Positions 37,201 to 48,200 of a DNA stretch of 64,000 nt are shown here, one piece after another (the first letter of the stretch is position 1; each line of letters begins with the position of its first letter). Source of the DNA: Antedon mediterranea (lineage: Eukaryota; Echinodermata; Crinoidea; Comatulida; Antedonidae); contig NC_092674.1 of assembly GCF_964355755.1 (NCBI RefSeq), positions 1,867,001 to 1,931,000 of the forward strand, read 5' to 3'. Under the pieces are notes generated by a model that saw only the letters and a list, made by a program, of their open reading frames with translations, was not told where the DNA came from and searched no databases. Position numbers and translations under genes: made by a program.

Positions 37201-38215
37201 TACCCCGCGTGACCCACGAATATTACACGCGCGGGTCAATCTCTATAATAAAATTTACAAAAAGTGTTTTATTCTCAAAATGAACCAGCAATCTTCAAAC
37301 TAGAATTAAAAAAACGATTGCAAGCAGAAATGTTATACGTCATTAAACACAGTATAATATTCAATTATATTTGCCAAATAATTCATAATGTTTAAAGATT
37401 CAAAATATTAAAATGGAATTAAAGCTATTAAGGTTATTTGCATGGTATTAATTACTAATGAATGTATCCAATTAACATCATCAAAGTTTATGCATGACTA
37501 TAAGAGGTCATTCCTGTTATTCAGATTTAAACCTATGACATAAAAAAAAGAATAAAAAGATAATTGAATTGTTAAATACTACCACGAAACAAAAGTTGAA
37601 ATGTTGGTAAAAGGTAGTATGATGTTGTTAATACTAGCAGCATTATTTTTACAAAACAAAAATATACAGTACAAAAAAAGGAAATCGAAGGAAAACGTGG
37701 TACAAATAGTCTGATTACATTATCTATCGAATGGGTTGGTAATCAAATATAGAAAAAAAATAAAGAAAAGTATTAATAATAGTAATAGTATAACATAAAT
37801 CTCTTGAGAACAAATTATATTTATTTTCTTTGTGCAGAAATAAGAAAAATAAACTATACTACATTATTAATATAATAAATTAAATAATGATAAATGTAAA
37901 AGATTGATATTAATGCGAATCTCGGTGCCGTTTTCGGTAATCTTTACAATTGTCTAAATCAAAGTATGTAACTTATTGTTACTGTACCGTAATACAGCGT
38001 CACCTATATTCGAGGCCTGCCATAAGCCTAACCTAATACTGTATAGGCGCGATATAATTATGTGACACTGTACTCAGAATTTGTCTGGGAAACTGAACAT
38101 GTATTATGTAGTATAAAGATAATCGGGTGCATGTCTTACCTTGTATAGTTGAACATAGTAAAAAGCATGTACAAATAATATACCATGTTGAGTTAGGCGG
38201 CGGCGAACCAGCCAT
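21755..38215 (-). CDS. CHRNA9/10-like: Nicotinic acetylcholine receptor alpha-type subunit (alpha9/10-like), complete 8-exon gene
   Basis: Subunit of a pentameric acetylcholine-gated cation channel in the plasma membrane. Coding exons in transcript order: 38215-38140, 28941-28796, 27640-27596, 25283-25174, 24506-24362, 23944-23833, 23125-22841, 22275-21755. They sum to 1440 bp, 479 residues plus stop, with every junction in phase. The 45-bp and 110-bp exons match the classic sizes of vertebrate nAChR exons 3 and 4. Residues 1-25 look like a signal peptide. The Cys-loop is C162-X13-C176 with YPFDKQ. Vicinal C224-C225 mark an alpha subunit. M1 is near 243-265, M2 near 275-294 (GEKVSLGITVLLSLTVF, Glu at -1', Leu at 9'), M3 near 309-329 and M4 near 454-475. 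Loop A Tyr124, loop B Trp183, loop C Tyr230 and a loop D Trp are kept. The usual loop C Tyr190 position is Phe222. Alpha9/10 placement is from memory of those families and is an inference. Confidence 0.93.
22371..22778. mobile_element. Two adjoining MITE-B copies in nAChR intron 7
   Basis: First copy 22371-22532 (AAGCGTGGTTCCCACTAGAG to AGAGGGAACCAAGTGTTA). Second, less complete copy 22533-22778. Both contain GACAAGAGACAGTTTGAATA. Together they make up about 70% of the 565-bp intron. Confidence 0.85.
22841..23125 (-). CDS. CHRNA9/10-like: nAChR exon 7: loop C, M1 and M2
   Basis: Encodes loop C (ETFSCCPDKTYASV), M1 (FYFLNLVVPCLVISAM) and the pore helix M2 (GEKVSLGITVLLSLTVFMLV). Phe222 stands where most alpha subunits have Tyr190. 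Acceptor AATTTGTAG, donor TTGT|GTAAGT. Confidence 0.96.
23218..23324. mobile_element. MITE-B copy, shortened
   Basis: AACTTGGTTTCCATTTAGAT to GTCAGTGGGAACCAAGCTTA, in nAChR intron 6. Confidence 0.75.
23461..23784. mobile_element. MITE-B copy interrupted by MITE-A
   Basis: Inverted arms GACAAGCAACAGTTCGAATA and TTATTCGAACTGTCGCTTGT flank a MITE-A insertion at 23602-23699. Confidence 0.78.
23602..23699. mobile_element. MITE-A copy nested in MITE-B
   Basis: TAAACTCTGTCTACACTATA at the left, interior GACATCATCATGTCCATATA. The right end is degraded (AAAGTTTAATATAACT). Confidence 0.8.
23833..23944 (-). CDS. CHRNA9/10-like: nAChR exon 6: loop B
   Basis: Starts VC, completing the Cys-loop, then RLKFGSWQHD with loop B Trp183. 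Donor CTTG|GTAAGT is phase 1. Confidence 0.95.
24362..24506 (-). CDS. CHRNA9/10-like: nAChR exon 5: Cys-loop
   Basis: Encodes residues 126-174, ending CSVDVYLYPFDKQ, the Cys-loop minus its second cysteine. Acceptor TTTTTCAG, donor CAG|GTGAGA. Confidence 0.95.
24851..25012. mobile_element. MITE with ACACAGACGAGC ends in nAChR intron 4
   Basis: AACACAGACGAGCAGTAACG and CGTTACCGCTCGTCTGTGTG are inverted. A fragment of the right end also sits at 61-105. Confidence 0.75.
25022..25154. mobile_element. MITE-B copy, complete, beside nAChR exon 4
   Basis: AAGCTTGGTTCTCACTAGGA to ACCAGTGGGAACCAAGCTTT, 133 bp, ending 20 bp from the exon 4 boundary. Confidence 0.92.
25174..25283 (-). CDS. CHRNA9/10-like: nAChR exon 4 (110 bp): loops D and A
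   Basis: Encodes RWKDEYLVWNSSDYQGL, then VWLPDTILYN (loop A Tyr124). Acceptor TTAATTGTAG, donor AC|GTAAGC. The 110-bp size is the canonical exon 4 length. A MITE-B copy ends about 20 bp beyond the donor. Confidence 0.95.
25765..25885. mobile_element. Possible small foldback fragment
   Basis: TGTGTGAACGCAGTG and GCGCAGTGTGAACGC border a GC-rich segment (ACCGAACCGACCCGGG). It resembles MITE ends but is not duplicated in the window. Confidence 0.35.
25950..26099. mobile_element. MITE-A copy in nAChR intron 3
   Basis: Left AGCTTTGTCTACTAGTGTGA, right TTGATACTGTAGACAGTACT, interior GACATCATCATGTCCATATA. Confidence 0.85.
26945..27490. repeat. 17-bp minisatellite in nAChR intron 3
   Basis: About 32 variable copies of GTGAGTGCGTACATAGT. 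Open in several minus-strand frames (MYALTLCTHSHYVRTH pattern) because 17-bp units cycle through all three frames. Not a gene. Confidence 0.95.
27596..27640 (-). CDS. CHRNA9/10-like: nAChR exon 3 (45 bp)
   Basis: A 15-codon exon, NEKYQYLSMMVWLTQ, between TTTTAATTAG and CAG|GTAAGT. The 45-bp size and the VWLTQ ending are typical of nAChR exon 3. It lies just beyond the 17-bp minisatellite that occupies the next intron. Confidence 0.93.
28110..28470. repeat. GATCATTGTGATGATGGT microsatellite-like array
   Basis: Degenerate 18-21 bp units built of GTGATGATG and GATCATTGTGATAAT, in nAChR intron 2. Confidence 0.9.
28796..28941 (-). CDS. CHRNA9/10-like: nAChR exon 2: start of extracellular domain
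   Basis: 146 bp between acceptor TTCTGTTTAG and donor GTC|GTAAGT. It encodes the N-terminal helix (LLYDLFEKSSYNKLVRPV), two N-glycosylation sites (NET, NIT) and the first strand (VELYLSQINNV). The length equals the usual exon 2 of vertebrate nAChR genes. Confidence 0.93.
31133..31262 (-). mobile_element. SINE-like element, reverse orientation
   Basis: Reverse complement of the 9287-9472 element: ATGTCTTTAGGCAATGTGGC, TAGGTGGTAATCCCCTGATA, GTGAACCAGTTCAACGGGGT. Flanked by TATTTATTTATTATTT, the tail side. Lies in nAChR intron 1. Confidence 0.75.
33188..33262. mobile_element. MITE-A right end
   Basis: TATTTGGGCACATCACATTT and GCGATAGTGTAGACAGAG only; the left half is missing. nAChR intron 1. 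Confidence 0.8.
33820..34765. repeat. 26-bp satellite array with higher-order structure
   Basis: About 36 copies of ACACTACACAGTGCTATTGT plus ACAGTA or AAAATA. The variant CACTGCTGTTGTACAGTAAT recurs at 34067, 34224 and 34380, giving a 156-bp (six-unit) higher-order period. nAChR intron 1. Confidence 0.95.
35460..35655. mobile_element. Diverged MITE-B-like sequence
   Basis: GCGCAACGCAAGTAATTTGA, CCAATCAGAAGGAATATTCA and CATTGGTCAACTCGCTTGCG match MITE-B interiors. The ends are not clear. Confidence 0.5.
37084..37215. repeat. 12-bp minisatellite GCGTATACCCCG
   Basis: About 11 imperfect units of the form GCGTRTACCCC in nAChR intron 1. The period allows two frames to stay open (RVPRVYNAYTQRIPCVYPAY); not a gene. 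Confidence 0.9.
38140..38215 (-). CDS. CHRNA9/10-like: nAChR exon 1: start codon and signal peptide
   Basis: The start at 38215-38213 sits in a strong Kozak context (ACCATGG). The peptide begins MAGSPPPN, followed by a hydrophobic run (WYIICTCFLLC). Donor CAAG|GTAAGA at 38140 is phase 1. It joins the GA of exon 2 to give Gly26, as expected for a signal-peptide exon in this family. The distance to exon 2 (9.2 kb) makes the join an inference, but phase and content fit well. Confidence 0.82.
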
Positions 38216-38913
38216 GGTAACACACTTATTCCTCGCGTCGCGTTGTGTCCCCGAGAGAGAAATGCACACAGTCCGACAACTTCAACAGTAGTGGGGGCTC
38301 AGAGTGGTTTTAATGCTTGACCATTAGTGTCATGGTTTAGTAACACCATAGAGCATTTCAGTTAAATATGAACTGTGAATCTAAGTTAAAGTTGGACAAT
38401 CACTGATGCGCCAATCCTATCATTTTTGCACATACACACTGAACGCTCCATTAGATGCGCACAAGTCTCTAAAAGCATACTTTGATCATGATACAAGCGA
38501 TGATACCATTCGCCACAGATATGTTGTGCTGTCAATCATATCATTTTGGGCGTGGCAAACCTGACGTGTTGATTATGCTAATTAGTTTACATAAGGGAAT
38601 CGACAGAAGAGGAATTTATGCTTATAAATACTATGACGATGGTTGTATGAAATAGATGAATTATTCTATATTTACCGTGTCGTCGTCGTCGGAGTATTGA
38701 ATAATAATAACCTCTTTCATCAATGTCAATTTTATCAGCCGCCGCATTCTCATTCTATACCAACACATTATATAAATCGAATCATATAAGACATACCTAC
38801 CTATGTACAACTACTGTTATTTTGTACACAATGTTTTAATTGAATACTACAGTTATATTTTCTCTGGTTTGTTTTTTGTCAGTCTACATTCACGATTATG
38901 TGACGATTAAACT

Positions 38914-39015
38914 AAAGCTCTGTCCAGTTTGACTCAAGCGAATTTGATATATCCAAATATGGGCACGATGATGTCATATCACTATCATATTTGGGCACAT
39001 CACACATATTTGTCA
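38914..39015. mobile_element. MITE-A copy, right end lost
   Basis: AAAGCTCTGTCCAGTTTGAC at the left, then GATGATGTCATATCACTATC and TTTGGGCACATCACACATAT. Confidence 0.8.
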
Positions 39016-40021
39016 GATCTGAAGAACTAAACTCAGGCCGGGGTTAGCAGGGTGATTTGACAATGCGAAGATAGAACATTAGATTTAGGTAAGTCAGGGA
39101 AGAGTAATATAACTCTTCCCTGGTTAAGTTAAGCCCCTGTACGCACTCGGTTAAAAATCCTTGATCCATCATTGCTACATTGTTAGTTTCTAGAAGATAT
39201 CCTAATATCTTCACATAAAAAAAGGAAAGACAGATCACATTGTTTGTTTTTCCTTTGGCTATTATTTGCGAAATTACTTCCTAAATATTAAAAACTTTGC
39301 CACTTTGTAAACCTTGGATGTCTTTCTCTATCGATCAATTTAAAAATAAAACAACATAAATAAACAAGATATTTCACCAAATGAAAGATGGGTTTGTGTC
39401 GAGGGAGTTCCGGCATGGTCCCGCCAAGGGGCGCGTTTATACGATTCTGTATAGACCTATAACTGAAATATGTTATTAGTTATTATATAAGCATATCGAT
39501 ATGGTGCTTATTTATTACAGTGAAATAACAAATGGTGAATGATAATTGCTAATGTTATATACAGTATATTTCGACGGGGGCAGCGTTTCACGCATTAGTT
39601 GCAATATTAATACCATAATCTACTTATGTAAGGCTTTAGTTCTTTTGTTCTAGACTCTGTTGACACAAAATATTATATTCTGTAAAAGATGTTTATATAT
39701 ACTTATTTTTTTATTTATACTTAAGGCTCGTTTCTTAAACCTTTTGTACCCAAAAGCAACGAATGAAGTGCTTATTCAATTAAAAATAGTATTACATGTG
39801 AAAGAATTTCTTTAAAATTTAACAGGATCCGAAAAATTGAACAAATAAATTGATACTTGATACTTACTTGCATTCAATTAAACACTGCACAAACTCTTCA
39901 GTCGCAAAACATATTTTCTGATTAAAAGATTTGTTTTCAATATTTTGGATTTTATAAAGAAAAACTATAATTTAATGTGATTTTTCTATATTTGTTTTTA
40001 CTGTTTCACGTTTTGCTTTCT

Positions 40022-40184
40022 AAAGCTCTGTCTACACTATCAAACTTTATGTGACAAAAAATGTGATGTGCCCATATATGGACATGATGATGTCATATCA
40101 CTACCCTATGTAGGCATTATCACTACCATACTGGGTACATCACACTCTTTTTGTCAAACAAGTTTGATAGTGTAGACAGAACAT
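40022..40184. mobile_element. MITE-A copy
   Basis: AAAGCTCTGTCTACACTATC to TTTGATAGTGTAGACAGAAC, near full length. Confidence 0.95.
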
Positions 40185-40461
40185 TAGATCTTATACGGCT
40201 TTGGCATAACGCAATGAGTATACTGGAATGCACTTTAATATTGAGGGCAACCTTTTCATAAGGTTACTACACTATGATATGACGTTGTTAAACTCGAATT
40301 GTTTATCCTAGAAACATAATTTAATATCTCATTTTACAAATCAAATGTGATTGACGAATAAAACCACAAACCATGCAATAACTTTATTTCATTACAAGTA
40401 CGTAAATGGTATTTTGTCGTAATGTGTTTGTTGTTATTGGACACCTATTAATTTAATTTAA

Positions 40462-40470
40462 TATATATAC

Positions 40471-40514
<44 letters not shown>
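40462..40514. repeat. TA dinucleotide repeat
   Basis: ATATATAC-type tract interrupted by two CATATA steps. Confidence 0.95.
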
Positions 40515-40864
40515 ATTGATTCCTTGAATGTTCCTATTTCTTTTATTAATTACTTACCTTTTAAGTGTTTTTAAACTTAAGAACCAGGTCGACGTGAAGT
40601 AAAATTAAGCATCATTAAGATCCCGCCATGTGTCGCCGCCATTAACTTAAGATTAAAACCTGCATTGCATCTAAAGGCAATACTTAAATTGTCCTAGGAG
40701 TTTAAAGTACTATTCACATTGGATAGCTAGCCTAATACATTTCTCTTTTATAGTTTGAAATTCTTCCTTTCTGTACAGTCGTATTAACTTTTCCAGTTTA
40801 ATTTTCATCTATCCAATATTGGTCACTTCCATTTTTGTTCAATGCGGATCAATTTTGAATCCTT

Positions 40865-41016
40865 AAGCTCTGTCCACGCGAACTTTATGTGACAAAAATG
40901 TGATGTGCCCATATGGACATGACGTCATATCACTACCATATTTGAGCATATCATTTACCATATTTGGGCACGTCACACTTTTTTGTCAAACTAGTTTGAT
41001 AGTGTAGACAGAGCTT
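40865..41016. mobile_element. MITE-A copy
   Basis: AAGCTCTGTCCACGCGAACT to TTTGATAGTGTAGACAGAGC. Confidence 0.95.
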
Positions 41017-41535
41017 TATATGTACTCAAACTACTTTATGCAATTCCTCCTCAAAGGATATCAACAAAACACAGTTCAATCATATCATTCACCATCCCAA
41101 ATAAAACTACACATTAAAATTCCACGACGTCGTATTAAACCCGAATAAATTCAGTACATAATTTTTAACGGAACACGTTCTGTGATTCACCTTTCCACGA
41201 ATCTATTTTTAGTGCGAAGGCTGAAAGAATTGCGACTTAAAATACACATTAAATGATCAATAATTAGAAAAATACGCATAGTGTATATTTCCAGAGACGA
41301 AGACGGGCATAAACTGATAAATTAAAATTGTAAAATTTACATTTGGATGATAAAACATGAATTGCATTATGCTGAGCGAACACGCAGAATGGCAAGTAGT
41401 TTGAGAAAAACAGAAATTCAACAGCCATCATGCTCCAACAAAGTGGGGTGCATTTTTCGGAACTCATTATTATTGTTGTGTATTTTAGAATTGTCATTTT
41501 TTCCTGTCCTAAAATATCTTCATTGATGAAATGAA

Positions 41536-41625
41536 CACTATCAAACTAGTTTATGGACATGATGATGTCATACAACTACCATATTTGGGCACACTTTTTT
41601 TCAAACTAGTGTAGACTGAGCTTAA
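41536..41625. mobile_element. MITE-A copy, internally shortened
   Basis: CACTATCAAACTAGTTTATG to AACTAGTGTAGACTGAGCTT, just past the NCKX 3' end. Confidence 0.85.
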
Positions 41626-41674
41626 GATGATAAAAAGAAAACAAACACAAAGTTACAGACGTGTTAACAGTATA

Positions 41675-41680
41675 TTTATT
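41675..41680 (-). promoter_or_regulatory. Candidate polyadenylation signal of NCKX
   Basis: AATAAA on the minus strand about 405 bp past the stop. A nearer AATAAA lies at 42038-42033. Transcript ends were not visible, so either could serve. Confidence 0.35.
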
Positions 41681-42084
41681 TTACAATACAATAAGAATCT
41701 CTACAAAATTATTTCATATATTTACAAACTATTAGTTTTTATAGAATTTGAAATAAAGTTGACCAACCAGTGATCTTATTGAAACCCGTATTTTAAGTTC
41801 ACACACTAAACAAACCAAACAAAAGATAAGATATTTTTAAACGTTGCCAATTGTTTTACAGTTATGATTGATGACATTCAAAAATTAAACCGTTCAACAA
41901 ACTCGTACAAACTACTTTGTTCCAATTGATTTTTTGTTCAGAAATTTTTTTGGTATAAATTAATTAGAAAAAATAATTGACGACGTCAACAAAACCGTAA
42001 TACATGAAAGACAATTATTCATATTTCGGTGGTTTATTATTACATCTTATTATTCCTAAAATAAATATGTTTCTTTGGTTTCTG

Positions 42085-42291
42085 TTAGCAATCGTAATCA
42101 CATACAAGTTCTTGAACGAAAGCGTATATCATAAATAATATATACATTAATACGAAACTTATTCCAACAAATTTGTTGAGTCTGAATCGAACTCCAAAAA
42201 ATACTATCAGTGTCATAAACAGAATCAACAGTAAAGCGAATCCAAACTTGGCGTGAGGAGTGATAAGTATCTCGCCATTCTGTAGCATAAC
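42085..42291 (-). CDS. SLC24A3/4-like: NCKX last exon
   Basis: Acceptor TTCTTTTGTAG. Two last membrane segments ([34 protein letters not shown]), ending CDYDC and TAA at 42087-42085. Confidence 0.92.
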   Translation of the reverse strand, partial: VMLQNGEILITPHAKFGFALLLILFMTLIVFFGVRFRLNKFVGISFVLMYILFMIYAFVQELVCDYDC

Positions 42292-45200
42292 CTACAAAAG
42301 AAATACAACGTGTTTAGAAATTACAAGAACATAAAAGCAAATCAAACAGTTATTTACGGTAGCTATTACTGAAAGTTGATTGCATAATATTACAGATGTA
42401 TTGTCCCCCAAAAACATGAAAAATGAAGATTACTAAAATCAGTTTTGCAGTTTTAATAAAGTTATTCACTTCTGTAGAAAAAACCCCTAATACTTATTTG
42501 ACTTATAAAAAGACAAAAGAAACGGTTAATTTTAACCAAAAACCATTGTCTGACAGACAATTTGCGCCTTGAGCACTCTTGAGTGGTATGTGCGCTATAA
42601 AAATCCTGTTATTATTATTATTAATTTAATTTTTTTTTCTTTAAATTAGGCCTACATTTTTTCAGGTAAATATTTTTTTTTCAATCCAATTTTTGGTCAA
42701 AGTGAATAATTAAAATTTCATATTCAACACAAAATTTGTAAAAAAAATTGTAGGAAGCAAATATATCTTTAAGTAAACTATTGACTGTATACCATTACCA
42801 GACATTACCTCACATTGAAACCCTAAGATATTGCTTTATTATATATTTGTATTTATTTATTTATATTATATGTAAATCAACCAACCGAAGTTCATTTGTA
42901 CCATACTATCGTATGGCTTGGGTAGGTGATTGAGTGAATACAGTGACACTAGCCTGATTGTTATAGACTTTATTTTAAAGATAGTCGTACCATTTCAGCA
43001 TCGCTGATGAGCTGCATTGGTCCTTGGTCGATAAGTATTTTGATGAGGAACGGTAGTCCAAGTCCTAGATTAATGTCAAACACGTTTGATCCTATTGCGT
43101 TCGAGACAGCCATGTCAGCAAACCCATCGCGCGCCACAAGGATTGAACTAAGAGCGTCCTGCAAAGACAAACAATATGAAGTGTTTTCATAAGGTTTATC
43201 GCAAATAGCGTGCGCGACGCATGGCGGGAAGGGTTTGGAAGCAAACGTCACGACGCGTACGTACAAACAGCAAATCATGTACGTACGCGTTGTGACGTTT
43301 GCTCCAAAACTCTTCCCATCATGTGATTGTGCAATGATGTTCCTCGCGAAATCAAGGTATTTGCGATGAACATTTATTACAAGTTAGTATATACCTTTAA
43401 CCTTATTATTTACATAAACATTTGGTAATTGATAAAGGGTTTGTCTGTAACTATAGTACAGTATTAGTATCTGATTTTGATAACTCACGGGTACACTTGT
43501 ACCCACTGCGACCACAACTAGACCCATTGTATAGTGATCAACCTCCAGAATACAGCCAGTCTTCGCAACCAACGTCACCATCCCAAAACTCAGAATAGCA
43601 ATCCAAAGAATTGACATGAGGAATGACACGAGGTACCATTTGCTACGGAGAATAAAATACGTAAACTCAGACGACCAATCAAGAGCTTCAATTGCAATTA
43701 CGTCATCACAACGCAACAGCAATGCTAATCATTTTTTAAAGATTAGTTCCCAGTTGGCGTCTTGGACGCAAGGCAATGACGTAAGCGCGTCGCAAATAAT
43801 TTGACCAATCACGACGCTATGGGTAATCTGAACGGACGCTTATGTGATTGGTTTATAGCTCACTACTTGTGTTGTGCCTACGTCGTTGCACCAAGTGGGA
43901 ACAGAACCTTATGTGGCCTACGAGCATCCCACTGTTTTTATTAGCAGCTTTAAAAAGCGAGTTTTCAAATCCAGCAATGCAAAGTCATCTTAAAAATCGA
44001 TCTTCTTTAATTGGTCAATTTGTGATTACAAGATAATTAATTACCGGGACTCCTTAACGAAATTTATTTTTGATTGGAAATCATCTCCAATTGACAACTA
44101 TCTAATTGGAGTAGTTCTCCTGTGTATCTATAAATCTCTCTTGATCGGAAAAAGAAATTAAGAAAATTATCATGAACTTGAGATTCAAACTATTATTTTT
44201 TCTAATTCTTACCGATTGTGTTCTTCATTGCAAGGTGGTATAGTCCAAGAGAAGAGACACATGAAAGGGAAGCTAACAATGAACATTAACCATTTCAAAG
44301 CATAGAACATGTTACCGCACGTCTCCTTCCTGACGTTAGTGTCTGGATAATACATGTTGATAGACGGAAGACACGGCAATGGTTTTAACGTAGGTTCTTC
44401 GTCCTGAACACAAAACAAAACTTCTTTGTAACAAAAACCTTTACAAACTAATTGAAATTCAATATAAAAAATCGTACGGAGTTTATAAAGTCTAATTTAA
44501 GTTTGTTTTCAGTGTGCTATATCTCCACATGCTATCTATTTCCGAAGTATCATAGGAATATTTGGTAATACAGCATCTCATGTATATCACATGTCGTGCC
44601 TGTATCATGTAAAGTTCGGTTAAGGGTTAGGTTACTAAGTAAGGTGCACGTGTGATGTTGTATTACCAAATGTTCCTATGATACTTTGGAAATAGATACA
44701 GTACCGAGAATCGGCTGGTTCTTAACTACTACTAGAATAGCTAACGAAAAAGCACTATTGTACCTCTTTCTTGCTGTCCGCTGACGCATCTTCTGCTGGC
44801 GTCGCCTCTTGTGCCATTGGTAACACGTGTGCCGTCGGTACAAGAGAGTGCCTTTTTGTCTTAAGATCGGAATTATCAGAAGGATCAGAAGAAAGATCAT
44901 CTATATAAGGATTGGGAGACGGACCTTGTGCACTGTGAATACCCGAGTCTGCATCCCCCAGACAACAACCCTGCTGCTGCTGTACGTTTAAGCGGCTTTG
45001 GCTGCCATAACCTTGCCGACTTAACCCACCGATACTTTCAAGTTCGACGGCCGCGTCGATATCAGTATCTTCCTTATCTGGACTACTACTCGTTATTATC
45101 ACTGTACCGTTAGTGTGCGCATGCGTTTCTACTTTGACCAAAGACAATTCGGTCTTTTCTAAACATTTCTTTAGGTCAATTTGTGATGAGGTCTATTGTG

Positions 45201-48200
45201 GTTTATATATATGGAAGTATCGCATAGAAAGGGGGGGGGGGGCGCAAGTACACGACCCGTAAGAATCAAAGAGGACACAGAAAACATGCAAGTAACATTG
45301 TAAAGTTCATAAATAAAACATTATTTGTAAAACAGAATATAATTAAAAACATGCGGAATGTTAATGGGAATACATGCACAGTAGGGAAATTATTAAAAGA
45401 AGGAATATTATTCATGCAAATTTTATATACAGTATTTAATTTAAAGAAAATAAGAAGAATTAGTTATTGATGATGGTGCAAAGTGTTAGTGGATGGAGGA
45501 AAAAAAGAAAAAAAATGTATAATTGTTATTATATCAATGTTAAGATTTTTCACCACACGGTAAATGTGTATAATATTGTTATAACCCATTTAATATTCAT
45601 TTATGCTACTTGAATAACACATATTCATACAGTTGAAATTAAGAGACCCAAAGTCTCGAATTATATTAAAGACTTACAAGGAAGAACTTTAGAATAGAGT
45701 CAGAACACTTACAAAATTAGACGAAAGTTCTCCGTGCTTGACATGGTGAAAAATGTGTTTGTTGCTTTGAGACGCAGAGAGGCTAGCCCCAGACAATGTC
45801 GAGTCTCTGGTAAGCTGAATTAGACAATGGTGTATTAGACGTTAGTAAAACATTAATATAAAGCCCATTTTCCACTAGGAGAATTTGTTCGCGCGAGTCG
45901 AAAGCATCAGCTTATACGCATGCGTTGAGAGGGATTTGTCAGATGGAAACATTGATACGCATGCGTATAAGCTGACGCTTTCGATTCGCGCAAACAAATT
46001 CGCCTAGTGGAAAATCGGCTTAATGTAAATTATTTACCAAGGTAAGTTGGTGATTTACCTATCAACAGTTTAACGATATTAGTTCATGAAGTAGTTACTA
46101 ACATACGGGTAAATAACTAATCCTTAACTAAGAGTGCTCAACTGAAAAAAAAGTGGTTCTTTCTACGCAAATTGAAATGTATTCTGGGTAAAATCTGTGT
46201 AAATGCCATGATACCACGTACCACACAGTAAATCGACACATGTGAGTATCACGGAGCAGCTAATGCGTTATATCTACTATAAATCTGTGTAAATGCCATG
46301 ATACCACGTACCACACAGTAAATCGACACATGTGAGTATCACGGAGCAGCTAATGCGTTATATCTACTATAAATCTGTGTAAATGCCATGATACCACGTA
46401 CCACACAGTAAATCGACACATGTGAGTATCACGGAGCAGCTAATGCGTTATATCTACTATAAATCTGTGTAAATGCCATGATACCACGTACCACACAGTA
46501 AATCGACACATGTGAGTATCACGGAGCAGCTAATGCGTTATATCTACTATAAATCTGTGTAAATGCCATGATACCACGTACCACACAGTAAATTGACACA
46601 TGTGAGTATCACGGAGCAGCTAATGCGTTATATCTACTATAAATCTGTGTAAATGCCATGATACCACGTACCACACAGTAAATCGACACATGTGAGTATC
46701 ACGGAGTATATCTGCGTTCTGTCTACTATATAGTTTTATTCGTGCTTATATTTACAGTTTTTTTACAAAACTGACACAAAAATAATACAGTTTATCTAGC
46801 TTACCGGTGGTTGATTTTTAGCAGATAATATTATAACACTGTCTTCCTTTGGTAGCTGTCCTTCGATGGCTGTAGTAATCGAGCCACCGTCCAGAGGAGA
46901 AACCTCCGGATGACGACAAACCAAACTAGAAAAACAAATATTTGACGAATATGTATTGTTGACCGCTAGAATGGCACTGAATGTTAATATTAAAATTCAA
47001 TACGCCACCATAAATCTCTGTCTACACTATCCAAGTGTAGGCCTATGTGACAAGAAAGTGTAATTTGCCGAAAAATTGTAGTGATATGACATTATCATGT
47101 CCATATTTGGGCATGTCACATTTTTTTCACATAAAGTTTGATAGTGTAGACAGAGCTTATGTCAACGTTTAAAATATCCGACATACTTACCATGTTAGTC
47201 TATCCATTGCGTCCATTAAAGTGCCGTTAAACTTCATGATGGCTATATAAAGCGCATACATTACAAGTAAAATGATAGCTTCCCATATTTCAAACACACC
47301 ATCCCACGAGAATGCAATAAAGAGTACCACCGATATACCATAGAAGGTACTATCACGTATTAGGGGTCTCCAATCAAGATTCAAAACCTAAGAACAGACA
47401 GAGAGAAAATGTTATTTCAAAATTTAAAAAATGAGTTATTCCGACTAAAATATTGTCCGTTTTCTTAAACTCTGTTAACACTATCAAATTTTATGTGACA
47501 ACAAAATGCGATGTGCCCATATATGGACATGACGATGTCATATCACTACCATATTAAGCATATCACTACCATATTTGGGCACATCAAACTTTTCTGTCAA
47601 ACTGGTTTGATAGTGTAGACAGAGCTTTACAAATGATAAAAATGCTCCAAATATGATTACTATACTACTAACCTTGCCAGCAAGTACAGCAGTAAGAGCT
47701 ATGATAATAAGAATATTGAATACTGCTGAGCCTACGATGGTGCCGACGCCCACGTCACTATCGACGCTCACTCCCGCAATGGACGTGAACAGCTCAGGCG
47801 CTGACGAACCAGCAGCCATGAACGTTGCCCCGGCAACATCTTCCGACAACTCAAGTTTCTCCGATATGGCTTCCAATGACGGTACAAAGAAATCGTCACA
47901 TATGATGGCAAGAGCTATTAATGGAAAAGGAAATCATAACATTATTTAAAGTTGGACCACTTTTAAGCTTTGTATACATTATCAAAAATGTGCTCAAATA
48001 TGGTAGTGATATGACATCATGTCTATATTATATAGGCACATCACATTTTGTTGTCGCATAAAATTTGATAGTGTCGACAGAGCTTAAATTTATCAGACTT
48101 TATGATTCAATTTTTGGAAATGAAAACGTTTCAAGCCCTCATTCATGGACAGTCTGAATTAAATTCTTACCAATAAAAAGTACCAATATGAGCAATGCAT

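Larger units (their letters stand above)
38216..41674. other. Intergenic between nAChR start and NCKX end
   Basis: 38216-38290 is the likely nAChR 5' untranslated region, but no TATA box was assigned. The rest is AT-rich with MITE-A copies and a TA repeat at 40462-40514. No other gene seen. Confidence 0.5.
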
